From JALZAQ01 sp038253885 (GTDB lineage: Bacteria > Gemmatimonadota > Gemmatimonadetes > Gemmatimonadales > Gemmatimonadaceae), in the NCBI GenBank assembly GCA_038253885.1, contig JBBSGP010000003.1:45795-109794 (forward strand): DNA of 64,000 bases, written 5' to 3'. Below, one piece after another: positions 32,369 through 41,457 of this stretch (position 1 is the stretch's first letter; the number at the start of each line of letters is the position of its first letter). A model generated the notes under the pieces. The model did no database searches. It worked only from the letters and a program-made list of their open reading frames with translations, and was not told the origin of the DNA. The position numbers and the translations under genes are program-made.

Positions 32369-32397
32369 TTGAACGCCGCAGGTGGCGCCGTTAGCTT
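32369..32397 (+). promoter_or_regulatory. Predicted promoter of the V4R-like/M24/APC operon
   Basis: TTGAAC at 32369-32374, 17 bases, TAGCTT at 32392-32397, 25 bases before ATG 32423. The boxes are close to those at 384-413. Confidence 0.45.
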
Positions 32398-32422
32398 GCC
32401 CGGTCCTCCCCTTCCCGCGACA

Positions 32423-33052
32423 ATGTCCAGCACTGTCGACTCGCTCCTCCCGCTCAGCTTCCTGGAAGCCGTTCGCAACGTCGATACTCCGGAGATCGAT
32501 CTCGACGCGGAGTTCGTTCCGGAGCTGCGTAACAAGCGACTCGGCCTGAGTGAGACGGTCTACGCTCAGATCCGCCGGTACACCGACGCGGTTCGTCGCA
32601 AGCAGCGCACGGTACAGGATGAAGCGGTCGCGTTGGCTCGCCTCATCGGGCGCCGCCCCGACGCGGAAGCGATCTTCCGCGCCGCCGGCCGCCATCTCGC
32701 GCGCGAAGCGTACCTGACAATCCCGGCGCACAGCCGCCGGATGATCCATATCCTGCCGGGACTTCTCGCACGCCCGGTCGCGCTTCGCCGTCTGAGACGG
32801 GTCACAGAGCGCTACCTGAACGGATCGGTGCGCCGCCTCGGCTCCAACCTCCTGTTGCAGGTGCCCACCTCGGTCACTCTCGACAGCGCGCCGCGAGCCG
32901 CCGGTTGCGCGTTCTACGAGGCGGCGCTGCGCGAGCTGCTCCGATTGCTCGCGGTGAGCGGTGGCGCGATCGAGCACGTCCGCTGCGCCGGCCGGGGCGA
33001 GGGGATGTGCGAATGGCGGGCCGAGTGGGGGAAGATGAGCGCGGCCAAGTAA
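32423..33052 (+). CDS. V4R/haem-NO-sensor-like unknown protein
   Basis: A 209-residue soluble helical protein. Its end, VRCAGRGEGMCEWRAEW, has the C...G...C.w...W form seen at the end of V4R and related ~200-residue ligand-sensing domains, and the ~150 residues before it have a similar helix layout. This is a family-level resemblance, not a firm match. ATG 32423 is preferred to TTG 32369, which is inside the predicted promoter. The stop shares bases with the next start (TAATG), so the gene is coupled to the M24 peptidase. Confidence 0.5.
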   Translation: MSSTVDSLLPLSFLEAVRNVDTPEIDLDAEFVPELRNKRLGLSETVYAQIRRYTDAVRRKQRTVQDEAVALARLIGRRPDAEAIFRAAGRHLAREAYLTIPAHSRRMIHILPGLLARPVALRRLRRVTERYLNGSVRRLGSNLLLQVPTSVTLDSAPRAAGCAFYEAALRELLRLLAVSGGAIEHVRCAGRGEGMCEWRAEWGKMSAAK

Positions 33053-34230
33053 TGCTCACCCCGGAGACTCTCCCGTCGGTTCAACGGTCGATCGCGGAGG
33101 CGGGGTTGGACGGCTGGCTGCTGTTCGACTTTCACGGGACCAACCCGATCGCCGGCGGAATGCTTCGACTCGCCGGGATGGTGACGCGACGCATTTTTGC
33201 CTGGGTGCCGGCGAATGGCGTTCCGGTCGCCATCACTCACAACATCGAGCAGGGCGTCTGGCGCGAGTGGCCCCCGATGTGGAGACGCGAGCGCTACAGC
33301 AGCTGGCGCACCCTCGAGGAGACGCTGGCGCGCCTCGTCCACGACAAGCGTGTCGCGATGGAGTATTCGCCCGGCGATGCCGTACCGTACCTGGATCGCG
33401 TGCCGGCGGGAGTGATCGAGATGGTGCGGGCCACCGGCGCCGAGGTCGTCTCATCGGCGGCGCTGGTGACGTCGTTCTACGCGGCATGGAGCACGGAGCA
33501 GCTCGCCTCGCACGAGCGAGCCGCCGCTCTGGTCGCGACGATCGCTCGTGACGGCCTCGCGCACGCCGGTGCCAGTGCCGCCTCGGGTGCGCCCGTGGCC
33601 GAGCACGAGCTGCGACGCTGGATCACCGACCGGTTCACGCGGGCGGGACTGCAGTTCGATCATCCGCCGATCGTCGCGGTGAACGCCAACGCGGCCAACG
33701 CCCACTACGAGCCTTCCTCGAGCAACCCCCAGCCGATCGAGCGTGGTGCCCTGGTCCTGGTTGACCTCTGGGCTCGGGAGCCTGGCGGCGTCTACGCCGA
33801 TCAGACGTGGATGGCCAGCCTCGGATCGCCGTCGACACGGGCCGCGACCGTATGGGACGCGGTTCGAGCCGGCCGCGACGCCGCCATCGACCTCCTCCGA
33901 ACGCCCGCTGGGGAATCGGGTCGGATCCTCGGGGCACAGGTGGATGATGCGGCTCGCGCCGTGATCGAGGGGCGCGGTTTCGGGCAGTACTTCACCCACC
34001 GGACCGGTCACTCGATCGATTCGCGCGAGCTCCACGGCTCCGGGCCGCACATCGACAACTTCGAGACGCGCGAGGAGCGGGCGCTCGTTCCGGGCGTCGG
34101 GTTCTCGATCGAGCCCGGCATCTATATCGAAGGCGAGATAGGCGTGCGCAGCGAGGTCAACGTCTTCATGAGTGGCGGCGGAGCCATCGTCACTCCCTCG
34201 GACTATGAGCGGGAGCTCATCGTCGTCTAG
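33052..34230 (+). CDS. M24 metallopeptidase (Xaa-Pro aminopeptidase-like)
   Basis: A 392-residue pita-bread peptidase with a creatinase-type N-terminal domain (~1-165) and a catalytic domain holding all five metal ligands: Asp in LVLVDLWA, Asp in VYADQTW, His in HRTGHSID, Glu in FSIEPGIY and Glu in VRSEVNVF. Cytoplasmic; it cleaves N-terminal residues before Pro or acts as a dipeptidase. The overlaps at both ends (TAATG upstream, 26 bases with the permease downstream) suggest peptide degradation linked to amino-acid transport. Confidence 0.9.
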   Translation: MLTPETLPSVQRSIAEAGLDGWLLFDFHGTNPIAGGMLRLAGMVTRRIFAWVPANGVPVAITHNIEQGVWREWPPMWRRERYSSWRTLEETLARLVHDKRVAMEYSPGDAVPYLDRVPAGVIEMVRATGAEVVSSAALVTSFYAAWSTEQLASHERAAALVATIARDGLAHAGASAASGAPVAEHELRRWITDRFTRAGLQFDHPPIVAVNANAANAHYEPSSSNPQPIERGALVLVDLWAREPGGVYADQTWMASLGSPSTRAATVWDAVRAGRDAAIDLLRTPAGESGRILGAQVDDAARAVIEGRGFGQYFTHRTGHSIDSRELHGSGPHIDNFETREERALVPGVGFSIEPGIYIEGEIGVRSEVNVFMSGGGAIVTPSDYERELIVV

Positions 34231-35572
34231 GCCCGAGCGGCGAGAGCTCCGACGCGAGCTCGGCCTGCTGTCGGCGACGATGATCGTCGTCGGCGGGATC
34301 ATCGGCGGCGGCATCTTCTTCACGCCGGCTCGCGTGGCTCAGACGCTGCCTGGCGGTGGCTGGGTGCTGGCGATCTGGGCCATCGGCGGTGTCGTGGGTC
34401 TGGCCGGCGCACTGACCTTCGCCGAGCTGGGAGCGTTGCTCCCCGATGCCGGTGGACAGTACGTCTACATCCGTGACGCGTTCGGCCGCCTCCCCGCCTT
34501 TCTCTACGGATGGATGCAGCTCGCCTCCATCGCGACAGCGTCCGAGGCCGCGGTGGCGCTCGTCTTCGCCGAGTACGCCGGGAGGATCGTGAACGTCGCT
34601 GCCATCGGAGGAACCTTTCCGCTGGCCGTCGGCACCGTGGTGCTGCTGACCATCGTCAACTACATCGGGCTCAAACCCGGCACGGCGCTGCAGAACGCCG
34701 TGACGCTGAGCAAGATCGTGGCTCTGGCGCTGCTCATCGGAGCGGGTCTCGTCACCTGGGGGCGCATCGGCGGAGCTCCTCCTCCAGCGGCCCCCGCCGC
34801 GCCAGCGATGGGACTGCTCGCCGGTCTCGCCGCGGCCTTCATCCCGGTGTTGTTCACCGTCGGCGGCTGGGAGAACGTGAACATGGTGGCGGGTGAGGTT
34901 CGGGATCCCGGACGTCTCCTGCCGAGAGCCCTCGGGTTGGGCTTGGGTATCGTGATCGTCTGCTACCTGGGCGCCAATGCGGTCTATCTCCACGCGCTCG
35001 GACGCGATGGTCTGGCAGCCAGCACAGCGGTAGCGAGCGATACCGCGATGCGGATCATCGGTCCCGCCGGCCGTACGGCCATCACCGTCGCCATCATGCT
35101 CTCCATCCTCGGAATCGTGAACGTCATCCTGCTCGCGACGCCGCGTGTCTTCTATGCGATGGCGAAGGATGGGCTCTTTCTCTCCTTTGCTGGGCGGGTC
35201 CACCCGCGATTTGGCACACCGCACCTGTCGATTCTTCTCATGGGTGGATGGGCGGTGGCATTGCTCTTCATCGCCAGGGGGCAGGTGAACAGTCTGGTGG
35301 ACGGAGTGGTGTTCGCCGACTGGATCTTCTTCGGCCTCGCGGCGGCGAGCATCTTCGTTCTTCGTCGCCGCCGGCCCGATGCGCCGCGCCCGTACCGCAC
35401 GTGGGGCTATCCCGTCGTGCCCGGCTTCTTCGTGCTCGCCGCCGTCGCTGCCGTCGCCAGCGCGGTCGCGTCCGCGCCGCGCACCTCGGCCCTGGGCTCG
35501 GCGCTGCTGGTGGTTGGCGCCGCCGTCTACGCCGTTGCGTTGCGCGGCGCGCGGGTATCACGGTCGAGCTAG
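34205..35572 (+). CDS. APC-family amino-acid permease
   Basis: A 455-residue, 12-helix transporter. The helix-1 substrate motif GGIIGGGIFFTP, the PRVFYAMAKDGL block and the late PRPYRTWGYPVVP loop are typical of APC/LAT-type permeases. It overlaps the M24 gene by 26 bases and may take up the amino acids or peptide products tied to that enzyme. The substrate cannot be read from sequence. ATG 34205 follows from removing an N-terminal stretch (from 34172) that lies entirely within the M24 gene. Confidence 0.88.
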   Translation: MSGSSSSSRPERRELRRELGLLSATMIVVGGIIGGGIFFTPARVAQTLPGGGWVLAIWAIGGVVGLAGALTFAELGALLPDAGGQYVYIRDAFGRLPAFLYGWMQLASIATASEAAVALVFAEYAGRIVNVAAIGGTFPLAVGTVVLLTIVNYIGLKPGTALQNAVTLSKIVALALLIGAGLVTWGRIGGAPPPAAPAAPAMGLLAGLAAAFIPVLFTVGGWENVNMVAGEVRDPGRLLPRALGLGLGIVIVCYLGANAVYLHALGRDGLAASTAVASDTAMRIIGPAGRTAITVAIMLSILGIVNVILLATPRVFYAMAKDGLFLSFAGRVHPRFGTPHLSILLMGGWAVALLFIARGQVNSLVDGVVFADWIFFGLAAASIFVLRRRRPDAPRPYRTWGYPVVPGFFVLAAVAAVASAVASAPRTSALGSALLVVGAAVYAVALRGARVSRSS

Positions 35573-35615
35573 ATGTCCTGACGCGGGCGCCGCCCGGGCG
35601 GACAGCGCCGCGGCG

Positions 35616-36638
35616 CTACCGCCCCACGACTCTCGTCCAGAGATCCGGGTCTTCGAGCCCCAGGCGCCAGAGGGCGAACCGACGGACGCCGATGCGGGAT
35701 GCGTCGCTGACCAGCGAATCGACGAGGACGGCATCGCTCACCCACAGCTGCCAGTTGTTCGGGTTCGACGAGCGCAGCGTCGCGGTGGAGGGTTCGCGCT
35801 CGAGCGGGGCCGAGGCTGTGGCCGCCATCCGTTGCGCCTCCGGAAATCCGATCACCTGACCGGGTGCCCCCGTCTTCCAGAAGTAGCCGTACAGAGGGAG
35901 AGACGCGACGATGTTTCCCGCGCCCACTTCCGACACGCGGAGGTTCAGCGCCCGCCGCGCCCAGCTCGGCGAGGAGATCGCGCCCGGTGGCGATCCCGCC
36001 CAGTGCTCGTCGTACAGCATGACGAGGAGCGCATCAACGCTGCTGAGAAGAGGACGGCCGGGATACGCCGCGGTGTCACTCGCGGGCACAGCCATCACCA
36101 CGTCGTCGACTCCGTGCGCGTGCGCCGAGTCGTGGATGGCGCGGGCGACGCCCAGGAGAGCCGGAAGATCACGCGGGCTCATCCCCTCGAAGTCGAGGAT
36201 CACTCCACGATACCCGAGCTGCGCGGACTGTGATGCAACCGCGCCGGCGCTGCGGGCCAGCGCACCCGAGTCGGCGGCGAGTCGCCGGATCGTCTCCGTG
36301 CGAAAGCTGTCCACGAGAAAAGATGTCACCAGCGCGAAGCGGCGCGTACCCGCCGGCAGCGCCCGCGCCAACGTGTCGGTATAGATGGGAACGGGCATCC
36401 CGGTGAGCGTGTCGAGTGCCACCCATCCCGTGACGACCACCCGCAGCGACTGCGCATGCGCGACCGCGCTCCGTGGGCTCGCCGCGTCCCAGGGCGCAAC
36501 GAACCCCCAGAACTCGGGCGCCCGGCGGCCAATGATCGGTAGCGACGCGCAAGCGCACACGCTGGCGACGAGCACCAGCAGCGGCGCGCGCCTTGCGAGC
36601 GTTCCCGCGACATCACGACTCCGTCCGCTCTCGCTCAC
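35616..36638 (-). CDS. GH18-like putative glycosidase lipoprotein
   Basis: A 340-residue protein with a lipoprotein-like signal (LLVLVASVCAC). The barrel has the GH18 active-site strand GYRGVILDFEGM (D.E retained) and later blocks LLVMLYDEHW, IVASLPLYGYFW and FALWRLGLEDPDLW, as in the YaaH/SleL-like spore and peptidoglycan-lysin branch. It probably binds or hydrolyses amino-sugar polymers in the envelope. GTG 36638 is the best start. The divergent gene begins only ~16 bases away, so each promoter must overlap the other's coding region. Confidence 0.8.
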   Translation of the reverse strand: MSESGRSRDVAGTLARRAPLLVLVASVCACASLPIIGRRAPEFWGFVAPWDAASPRSAVAHAQSLRVVVTGWVALDTLTGMPVPIYTDTLARALPAGTRRFALVTSFLVDSFRTETIRRLAADSGALARSAGAVASQSAQLGYRGVILDFEGMSPRDLPALLGVARAIHDSAHAHGVDDVVMAVPASDTAAYPGRPLLSSVDALLVMLYDEHWAGSPPGAISSPSWARRALNLRVSEVGAGNIVASLPLYGYFWKTGAPGQVIGFPEAQRMAATASAPLEREPSTATLRSSNPNNWQLWVSDAVLVDSLVSDASRIGVRRFALWRLGLEDPDLWTRVVGR

Positions 36639-36654
36639 CGGTATCTGATTGAAA

Positions 36655-37500
36655 GTGGAAACGCTCGTCGATCCCGCGCTCTCTCGAGCACCGCTCGTTC
36701 GCACCGCGATCCTCCTTCTCGCTCTGGTCGCGGGCGCGTGCGGTCGCGGCGATCGCACCGGTACCCGAGCCGCTGCGCGCTCCCCGGCCACGCCCATCGA
36801 TACGCCCCGCACCGATGTGATCGGAGCACCCCCGTCGCAAACGCACGCTCCGTACCGCGTCGTCTCCGTGACTGGCTCCGGGTCGGTTGCCGGCCGCGTC
36901 GTGATCCAGGGCGCTGCCCCCGCTGACAGCGTCGTGGTGGCGACGCTCGACCAGGTCGTCTGTGGCGACCGGAGCGTGGTGGCGGCGGTGGACCGCAACG
37001 GGAGCGCGCTGGAAAATGTGATCGTCTGGTTGGAGGACGCGCGCACCGGAAAGCCGCTGCCCTTCACGCGGCGGTACACGTTGACGCAGGAGCGCTGTCA
37101 GCTCGATCCCCCGGTGCAGGCGATGGTCGTTGCCGGCACGCTCAACGTCAACAACGCCGACCGCACCGCGCACGGCACGCGCTTCCTGCGGGCTGGCACC
37201 GGAGCGACAATTGCCGTCGTCCACGAGACGGATGCCGGCCAGACCGTACCGGTGGAGAAAGTGCTACTCGAGCCGGGACGTGTCGAGGTGCGATGTGACA
37301 ACCACCCGTGGACGCGCGCGTGGCTTCAGGTGTTCGACCACCCGTATTTCGGATCCACCGACGAGCAGGGACGCTTCGCTCTGGACTCGATTCCCCCCGG
37401 TAGCTACCGCCTCATGGCCTGGCAGCCCCGCCTTGGCACGCGCGAGCAGCGGGTGACTGTGACGGCGAATGGCAAAGCGACTGCCGACTTCATCTTCTAG
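36655..37500 (+). CDS. Lipoprotein with carboxypeptidase-regulatory-like / MauL-like domain
   Basis: A 281-residue exported protein with lipobox ALVAGAC. A transthyretin-like domain follows: GSVAGRVVIQG, an ENVIVWLED strand, EVRCDNHPW (the CxxHPW motif common in cupredoxin-associated 'methylamine utilisation' proteins), HPYFGSTDEQGRF and SIPPGSYRLMAWQP. It is likely a periplasmic or outer-membrane binding protein; the partner is unknown. GTG 36655 is chosen over TTG 36649, and neither has an SD. Its stop shares CTAG with the convergent gene. Confidence 0.75.
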   Translation: METLVDPALSRAPLVRTAILLLALVAGACGRGDRTGTRAAARSPATPIDTPRTDVIGAPPSQTHAPYRVVSVTGSGSVAGRVVIQGAAPADSVVVATLDQVVCGDRSVVAAVDRNGSALENVIVWLEDARTGKPLPFTRRYTLTQERCQLDPPVQAMVVAGTLNVNNADRTAHGTRFLRAGTGATIAVVHETDAGQTVPVEKVLLEPGRVEVRCDNHPWTRAWLQVFDHPYFGSTDEQGRFALDSIPPGSYRLMAWQPRLGTREQRVTVTANGKATADFIF

Positions 37501-37790
37501 CGCTCTCCTCCATCGCCGTCGAGCCACCTCCGGATCCGCAGGAGCTCCTCGCTCATCCGGTGTCGGGCCCTCTGCGCCCGCTCGAACTCGGCATACACCT
37601 CGCTCGACGCGCGCTCGCGGCGATCCGCGGCTGCGGTCCAATCGGCGCTCGTCCATTCGACGAGCTGCACTCGCCCCGCGGTCGGCCTCGAGATCATGAT
37701 CACGCGGTCCGGGGCGTCCTGATCCCCGTCGATCTTCACCGTCAGCCAGTCCGGCGCCGGCGGATCGGCGGACTCCCGCCGAACCGTCAT
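37497..37790 (-). CDS. Small unknown protein downstream of ctaB
   Basis: A 97-residue soluble protein (MTVRRESADPPAPDWLTVKI), with a beta-rich first half (VKIDGDQDAPDRVIMISRP) and a charged helical end (ERAQRARHRMSEELLRIRRWL). No family is recognised. ATG 37790 overlaps the ctaB stop (ATGA), and it is the last gene of the haem A operon. Its TAG overlaps that of the convergent lipoprotein gene (CTAG). Confidence 0.6.
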   Translation of the reverse strand: MTVRRESADPPAPDWLTVKIDGDQDAPDRVIMISRPTAGRVQLVEWTSADWTAAADRRERASSEVYAEFERAQRARHRMSEELLRIRRWLDGDGGER

Positions 37791-38677
37791 CGGGCCACCC
37801 GGTCCACCACCATCGCGACGAAGAGCAGAGCGAGATACAGAAGAGAGAACTTGTAGAGTCGCCACGCGGGCCCCGTCCACGGCGTCGCGAGCATCATCCG
37901 GATCACGTCAGCGAGAAAGATGCCTCCGAGCACGACCGCGCTGACCAGGTAGATCGTCCCGAACGCGCCGAATGCCACCGGCAGAATCGTGACCGGGATG
38001 AGGATCAGCGTGTACCAGAGCATCTGCCGCATCGTTTCGCGCTCGCCCCAAATGAGAGGCGCCATCGGTACGCCCGCCCGACTGTAATCCGTCTGCTTGA
38101 GCAGCGCGAGCGCCCAGAAGTGCGGCGGTGTCCAGTAGAAGACGATCAGAAACAGGTAGATCGCGGCCAGGTCGATGCGTCCCGTAACGGCCGCCCAGCC
38201 GACCAGAGGAGGGAAGGCGCCCGCGGCGCCGCCGATGACGATGTTCTGCGGCGTGCGCCGCTTGAGCCAGCGGGTGTAGACGAACACGTAGAAGTAGAAT
38301 CCGCCCAGGGCGAGAGCGGCGCTCAGAATGTTCACCGCCACCGCCAGCAGCATGGTCGCCGCGGTCGCGAGCGCGAGCCCGTACGCCAGCACCGCCGGCG
38401 GCTCCATGCGCCCGCTCGGCAAGGGACGTGTGCGTGTGCGCGCCATCCGGTCGTCGATGTCGCGGTCCAGGTACATGTTCACCGCGTTCGCGCCACCGGC
38501 CATGAGATAGCCGCCCACGATCACGGCCAGCACCAGCAGCGCGCTCGGACGCCCGGCGACGAACATCGGAACGATCGTCGTGACGAGGAGCAGCGAGATG
38601 ATGCGGGGCTTGGTGAGCGCCACCAGATCTCGCGCCAGTGAGCCGGTTCTCTCTCCGGCGACGGCGAACCCCGTCAT
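37787..38677 (-). CDS. ctaB: Protohaem IX farnesyltransferase
   Basis: A 296-residue UbiA-superfamily prenyltransferase. The first Asp-rich motif is NMYLDRDIDDRMARTRTRPL, and the second region is LKQTDYSRAGVPMAP. It converts haem B to haem O in the inner membrane, the first step to the haem A of cytochrome oxidase. It is coupled by ATGA to ctaA upstream and to the small gene downstream. Confidence 0.95.
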   Translation of the reverse strand: MTGFAVAGERTGSLARDLVALTKPRIISLLLVTTIVPMFVAGRPSALLVLAVIVGGYLMAGGANAVNMYLDRDIDDRMARTRTRPLPSGRMEPPAVLAYGLALATAATMLLAVAVNILSAALALGGFYFYVFVYTRWLKRRTPQNIVIGGAAGAFPPLVGWAAVTGRIDLAAIYLFLIVFYWTPPHFWALALLKQTDYSRAGVPMAPLIWGERETMRQMLWYTLILIPVTILPVAFGAFGTIYLVSAVVLGGIFLADVIRMMLATPWTGPAWRLYKFSLLYLALLFVAMVVDRVAR

Positions 38678-39678
38678 GCTCTGGCTCTGGTGGCGACGCC
38701 TCCGGCGTGAACCGGGCGGGCCGCGTCCCGATCGCCCGCCGCAACGGCCGGGGAGCCGACCTCTCCGCTGGCCACACCCGCCAACACGGCGAGCGCGACC
38801 AGCGTGACCCAGAGCAGCGCGCCGATGGCCTCATGCATCGAGCGGAGCGTTGGGGGGAGATGCATGCCGATCATCGCGCCGGCGATCAGGATCTGCGTCA
38901 CGACCAGCACGAGCGCGGCTCGGGCCACCTGCACCACGGCTCGTGGCTCGTGTCGCTTGCCAGAGGCGACGGCGAGGCCGAGCACATGGAGCGCCAGCAG
39001 GAGCCCGAGAATCCGGTGAGTGAGCTGAAGGTGGCCCAGCCCGCCGGCAGCCATCCCTTTGCTGCAGAGAGGAAAACCGAGGCAGGCGACGTTGGCCCCC
39101 GGCAGATTGGCCGTGAGCGCGCCCAGGACGACCACCGCCAGCGCCCCGGCCGCTCCCGCCCGAGCGGCGCGAAAGGTCTTGGCGCCCAGGCTCCCCACCA
39201 CCAGAGAGGACGCTCCAAGTCCGCCGGCCCGAACCGCCGCCGACGCGAGCGTGCCGAGCAGCGACATGGCGATGGTGAGATGGCCGACGATGACCCACGG
39301 GGTCAATCCCATCTTCACCGTCGCCGCGCCGAAGAGGGCGGCGGCGGCCACCAGCGCCGCCGCGATTTCCGCCCGAACCAGGATGCCGCCGCGACCGCTC
39401 ACCCCGGGCTCGGCGCGGCGCCGGATCGCCGACACCAGCAGTGCCAGGATCACAAGGATGAGCGCGGCGGCGATGTATCGGTGGGCAACCTCGATGACGA
39501 GATGCGGCTGGTCCAGTGAAGGGAACCACACGCCGTTGCACTTTGGCCAGTGATCGCCGCAACCCAGCCCCGATCCGGTGATTCGCACGAGCGCACCGAA
39601 CACGATCTGGGCGTACGCCACAGCGAGCGCGAGATAGGACAGGCGCCGGAGCGACGTCACGGGTGCCACGCGCGCCAT
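38674..39678 (-). CDS. ctaA: Haem A synthase (COX15/CtaA)
   Basis: A 334-residue eight-helix protein. The four haem-ligand His are visible in HRYIAA, GHLTIA, HRILGL and HEAIGA. CxxCxxx pairs of the extracellular loops appear in LGCGDHWPKCNG and ACLGFPLCSKG. It oxidises haem O to haem A, acting directly after CtaB. ATG 39678 lies inside the end of the upstream small gene, and its stop overlaps the ctaB start (ATGA). Confidence 0.93.
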   Translation of the reverse strand: MARVAPVTSLRRLSYLALAVAYAQIVFGALVRITGSGLGCGDHWPKCNGVWFPSLDQPHLVIEVAHRYIAAALILVILALLVSAIRRRAEPGVSGRGGILVRAEIAAALVAAAALFGAATVKMGLTPWVIVGHLTIAMSLLGTLASAAVRAGGLGASSLVVGSLGAKTFRAARAGAAGALAVVVLGALTANLPGANVACLGFPLCSKGMAAGGLGHLQLTHRILGLLLALHVLGLAVASGKRHEPRAVVQVARAALVLVVTQILIAGAMIGMHLPPTLRSMHEAIGALLWVTLVALAVLAGVASGEVGSPAVAAGDRDAARPVHAGGVATRARA

Positions 39679-39953
39679 GTCAGTAGCAGGACCACGATCA
39701 GAGCGCCCGCCGGAATAAGCGCCCACGCGATCTCCATCCCGCGACCGGAGCGCGAGAGCGCGCCCGTCTCGGGCACCTCGCCTCGCGGCGTGGCCCTGAC
39801 AGCAAGGCGGACGATGGCCACCTGTGCGACGGCGCACGACGTGACGGCGATCCAGAACACCACTTCCCGCACAGCGGTTGACAGGTTGTTTCGTCCGGTG
39901 ACTGAAGGAGTGCGGTAAAGCTGATCGGGACCCACGGACCGGTCAACCGTCAC
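39657..39953 (-). CDS. Small two-helix membrane protein ahead of ctaA
   Basis: A 98-residue protein with two hydrophobic helices (EVVFWIAVTSCAVAQVAIV and IAWALIPAGALIVVLLLTW). The second helix and its context recall the subunit-II-like or assembly proteins that accompany haem-copper oxidase genes, but no copper site is present. The start is uncertain (GTG 39953; GTG 39872 is another). It overlaps ctaA by 22 bases and so belongs to the haem A operon. Confidence 0.55.
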   Translation of the reverse strand: MTVDRSVGPDQLYRTPSVTGRNNLSTAVREVVFWIAVTSCAVAQVAIVRLAVRATPRGEVPETGALSRSGRGMEIAWALIPAGALIVVLLLTWRAWHP

Positions 39954-39968
39954 GTCGATGTCACCACC

Positions 39969-39997
39969 TGGCAGCCTGCGCCGCCGCACAATACCAT
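39969..39997 (+). promoter_or_regulatory. Predicted leaderless promoter of the second APC permease
   Basis: TGGCAG at 39969-39974, 17 bases, TACCAT at 39992-39997, then 6 bases to ATG 40004. There is no SD sequence. Confidence 0.5.
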
Positions 39998-40003
39998 CCG
40001 CTC

Positions 40004-41368
40004 ATGACGACACCGCACGAGACGCTGCCTCGGAAACTGGGCCTCTGGACGGCGGTGGCCGTCCTGATCGGATCGACAATCGGATCCGGCATCTTTCGCT
40101 CGCCAGCCGGTATTGCGAACAAGTTGCCGGGCCCGCTTCCTCTTCTCTCGGTCTGGGCCGTGGGTGGTCTGTTCGCTCTCTGTGGGGCGCTGACACTGGC
40201 GGAGGTGGCTGGTGCGCTTCCCCGCACCGGCGGGATCTACGTGTTCGTGCGCGAGGCATGGGGCCGGCTCCCGGCGTTTCTCTTCGGCTGGTCGGAGCTG
40301 GTGATCATACGCGCGGCATCGCTCGGAGCGGTCTCCACCACTTTCGCCGAGTATTTCTTGCGGGTGCTCGGTCACGACCCGGCGGTAGCGCCCTACTCCG
40401 ACTGGGTGCACTACGTGGCCGCGATCGCGCTCATCCTGACGGCGTTCTTCAACTATGTCGGCGTGCGCTGGGGCGCGCTGGTTCAGAACCTCACGACCGT
40501 TGCCAAGTATGGCGGCCTCCTCTTCATCATCGTGGCCGCGCTCGCGATCGGGCTCCCTCACGGCGGGGGGCATTACGCCCCGGCTCTGCCGCCGGGCAGC
40601 TTCTCGATTGCTCCCTTCGGGCTTGCGCTCGTGTCGGTGCTGTGGGCTTTTGACGGATGGGCCGACCTGAGCTTCGTGGCCGGCGAGGTGAAAGATCCCC
40701 GCCGCACGATCCCACGAGCTCTCATCATCGGGACGCTGGCGGTGATCTTCATCTACCTGGCCGCGAACCTGGCCTATCTCGCAGTGATGCCGGTGGAGGA
40801 AATCCGCCACTCCCGCCTCGTCGCCGCCGACGTCGCGCAGCGGGTCGTGGGCGCGTGGGGAGTCGCGTTCGTCGCGATCACCGTGATGTTGTCGACCTTC
40901 GGCACTCTCAACGGAACTCTGCTCACCGGGCCACGGATCTTCTTCGCGATGGCGGACGACGGTCTCTTCTTTCGCAAGGTCGCGTTGGTGCATCCACGCT
41001 TCCAGACTCCGTACATCTCGATCCTGCTCACGGCTGGGCTCGGCGTCGCCTTCGTGCTGCTTCGCACCTTCGAGCAGCTGGCCGACGCCTTCGTCATCGG
41101 CATCGTTCCGTTCTATGCCCTCGGGGTCGGGAGCGTCTTCATGCTGAGACGCCGCAAGGAGTACGACCCGCCCTTCCGGGTCCCTGGGTATCCGGTGGTG
41201 CCCGCGCTCTTCATCGTCGCCACGATCGCGTTGCTCGCCAACGCCGTGATCGATCCCTCCAGTCGCTGGGCCACGGTGGCCGTTCTGGCCACGGTCCTGG
41301 CAGGTGTGCCGGTCTATTATCTCACGGCGAGCTCTCGCCGGGCCGCGGCAGCTGTAGAAATTCCTTGA
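40004..41368 (+). CDS. APC-family permease
   Basis: A 454-residue, 12-helix transporter: GSTIGSGIFRSPAGIA in helix 1, VAGEVKDPRRTIPRAL after helix 6, GPRIFFAMADDGLFF and FRVPGYPVVPALF. It is closer to the LAT-like/SteT amino-acid antiporter branch than the permease at 34205. It is monocistronic. Its TGA lies inside the -35-like TTGACG of the following receptor gene, so the two units abut without an intergenic spacer. Confidence 0.88.
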   Translation: MTTPHETLPRKLGLWTAVAVLIGSTIGSGIFRSPAGIANKLPGPLPLLSVWAVGGLFALCGALTLAEVAGALPRTGGIYVFVREAWGRLPAFLFGWSELVIIRAASLGAVSTTFAEYFLRVLGHDPAVAPYSDWVHYVAAIALILTAFFNYVGVRWGALVQNLTTVAKYGGLLFIIVAALAIGLPHGGGHYAPALPPGSFSIAPFGLALVSVLWAFDGWADLSFVAGEVKDPRRTIPRALIIGTLAVIFIYLAANLAYLAVMPVEEIRHSRLVAADVAQRVVGAWGVAFVAITVMLSTFGTLNGTLLTGPRIFFAMADDGLFFRKVALVHPRFQTPYISILLTAGLGVAFVLLRTFEQLADAFVIGIVPFYALGVGSVFMLRRRKEYDPPFRVPGYPVVPALFIVATIALLANAVIDPSSRWATVAVLATVLAGVPVYYLTASSRRAAAAVEIP

Positions 41369-41394
41369 CGGGCATCCGCGGCGCCCCGTAGTTT
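41365..41394 (+). promoter_or_regulatory. Predicted promoter of the TonB receptor gene
   Basis: TTGACG at 41365-41370, 18 bases, TAGTTT at 41389-41394, about 60 bases before ATG 41458, which has GGGAG 7 bases upstream. Confidence 0.45.
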
Positions 41395-41457
41395 TAGCGC
41401 GTCACCCGCGATTCGATCGTGCGGGCGTCCCTCCACGCATTTCCCCAGGGAGCAGGC

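Noticed and set aside
39876..39881. Perfect TTGACA on the plus strand within the small gene ahead of ctaA
   Set aside because: No -10 at proper spacing; the permease promoter at 39969 fits better.
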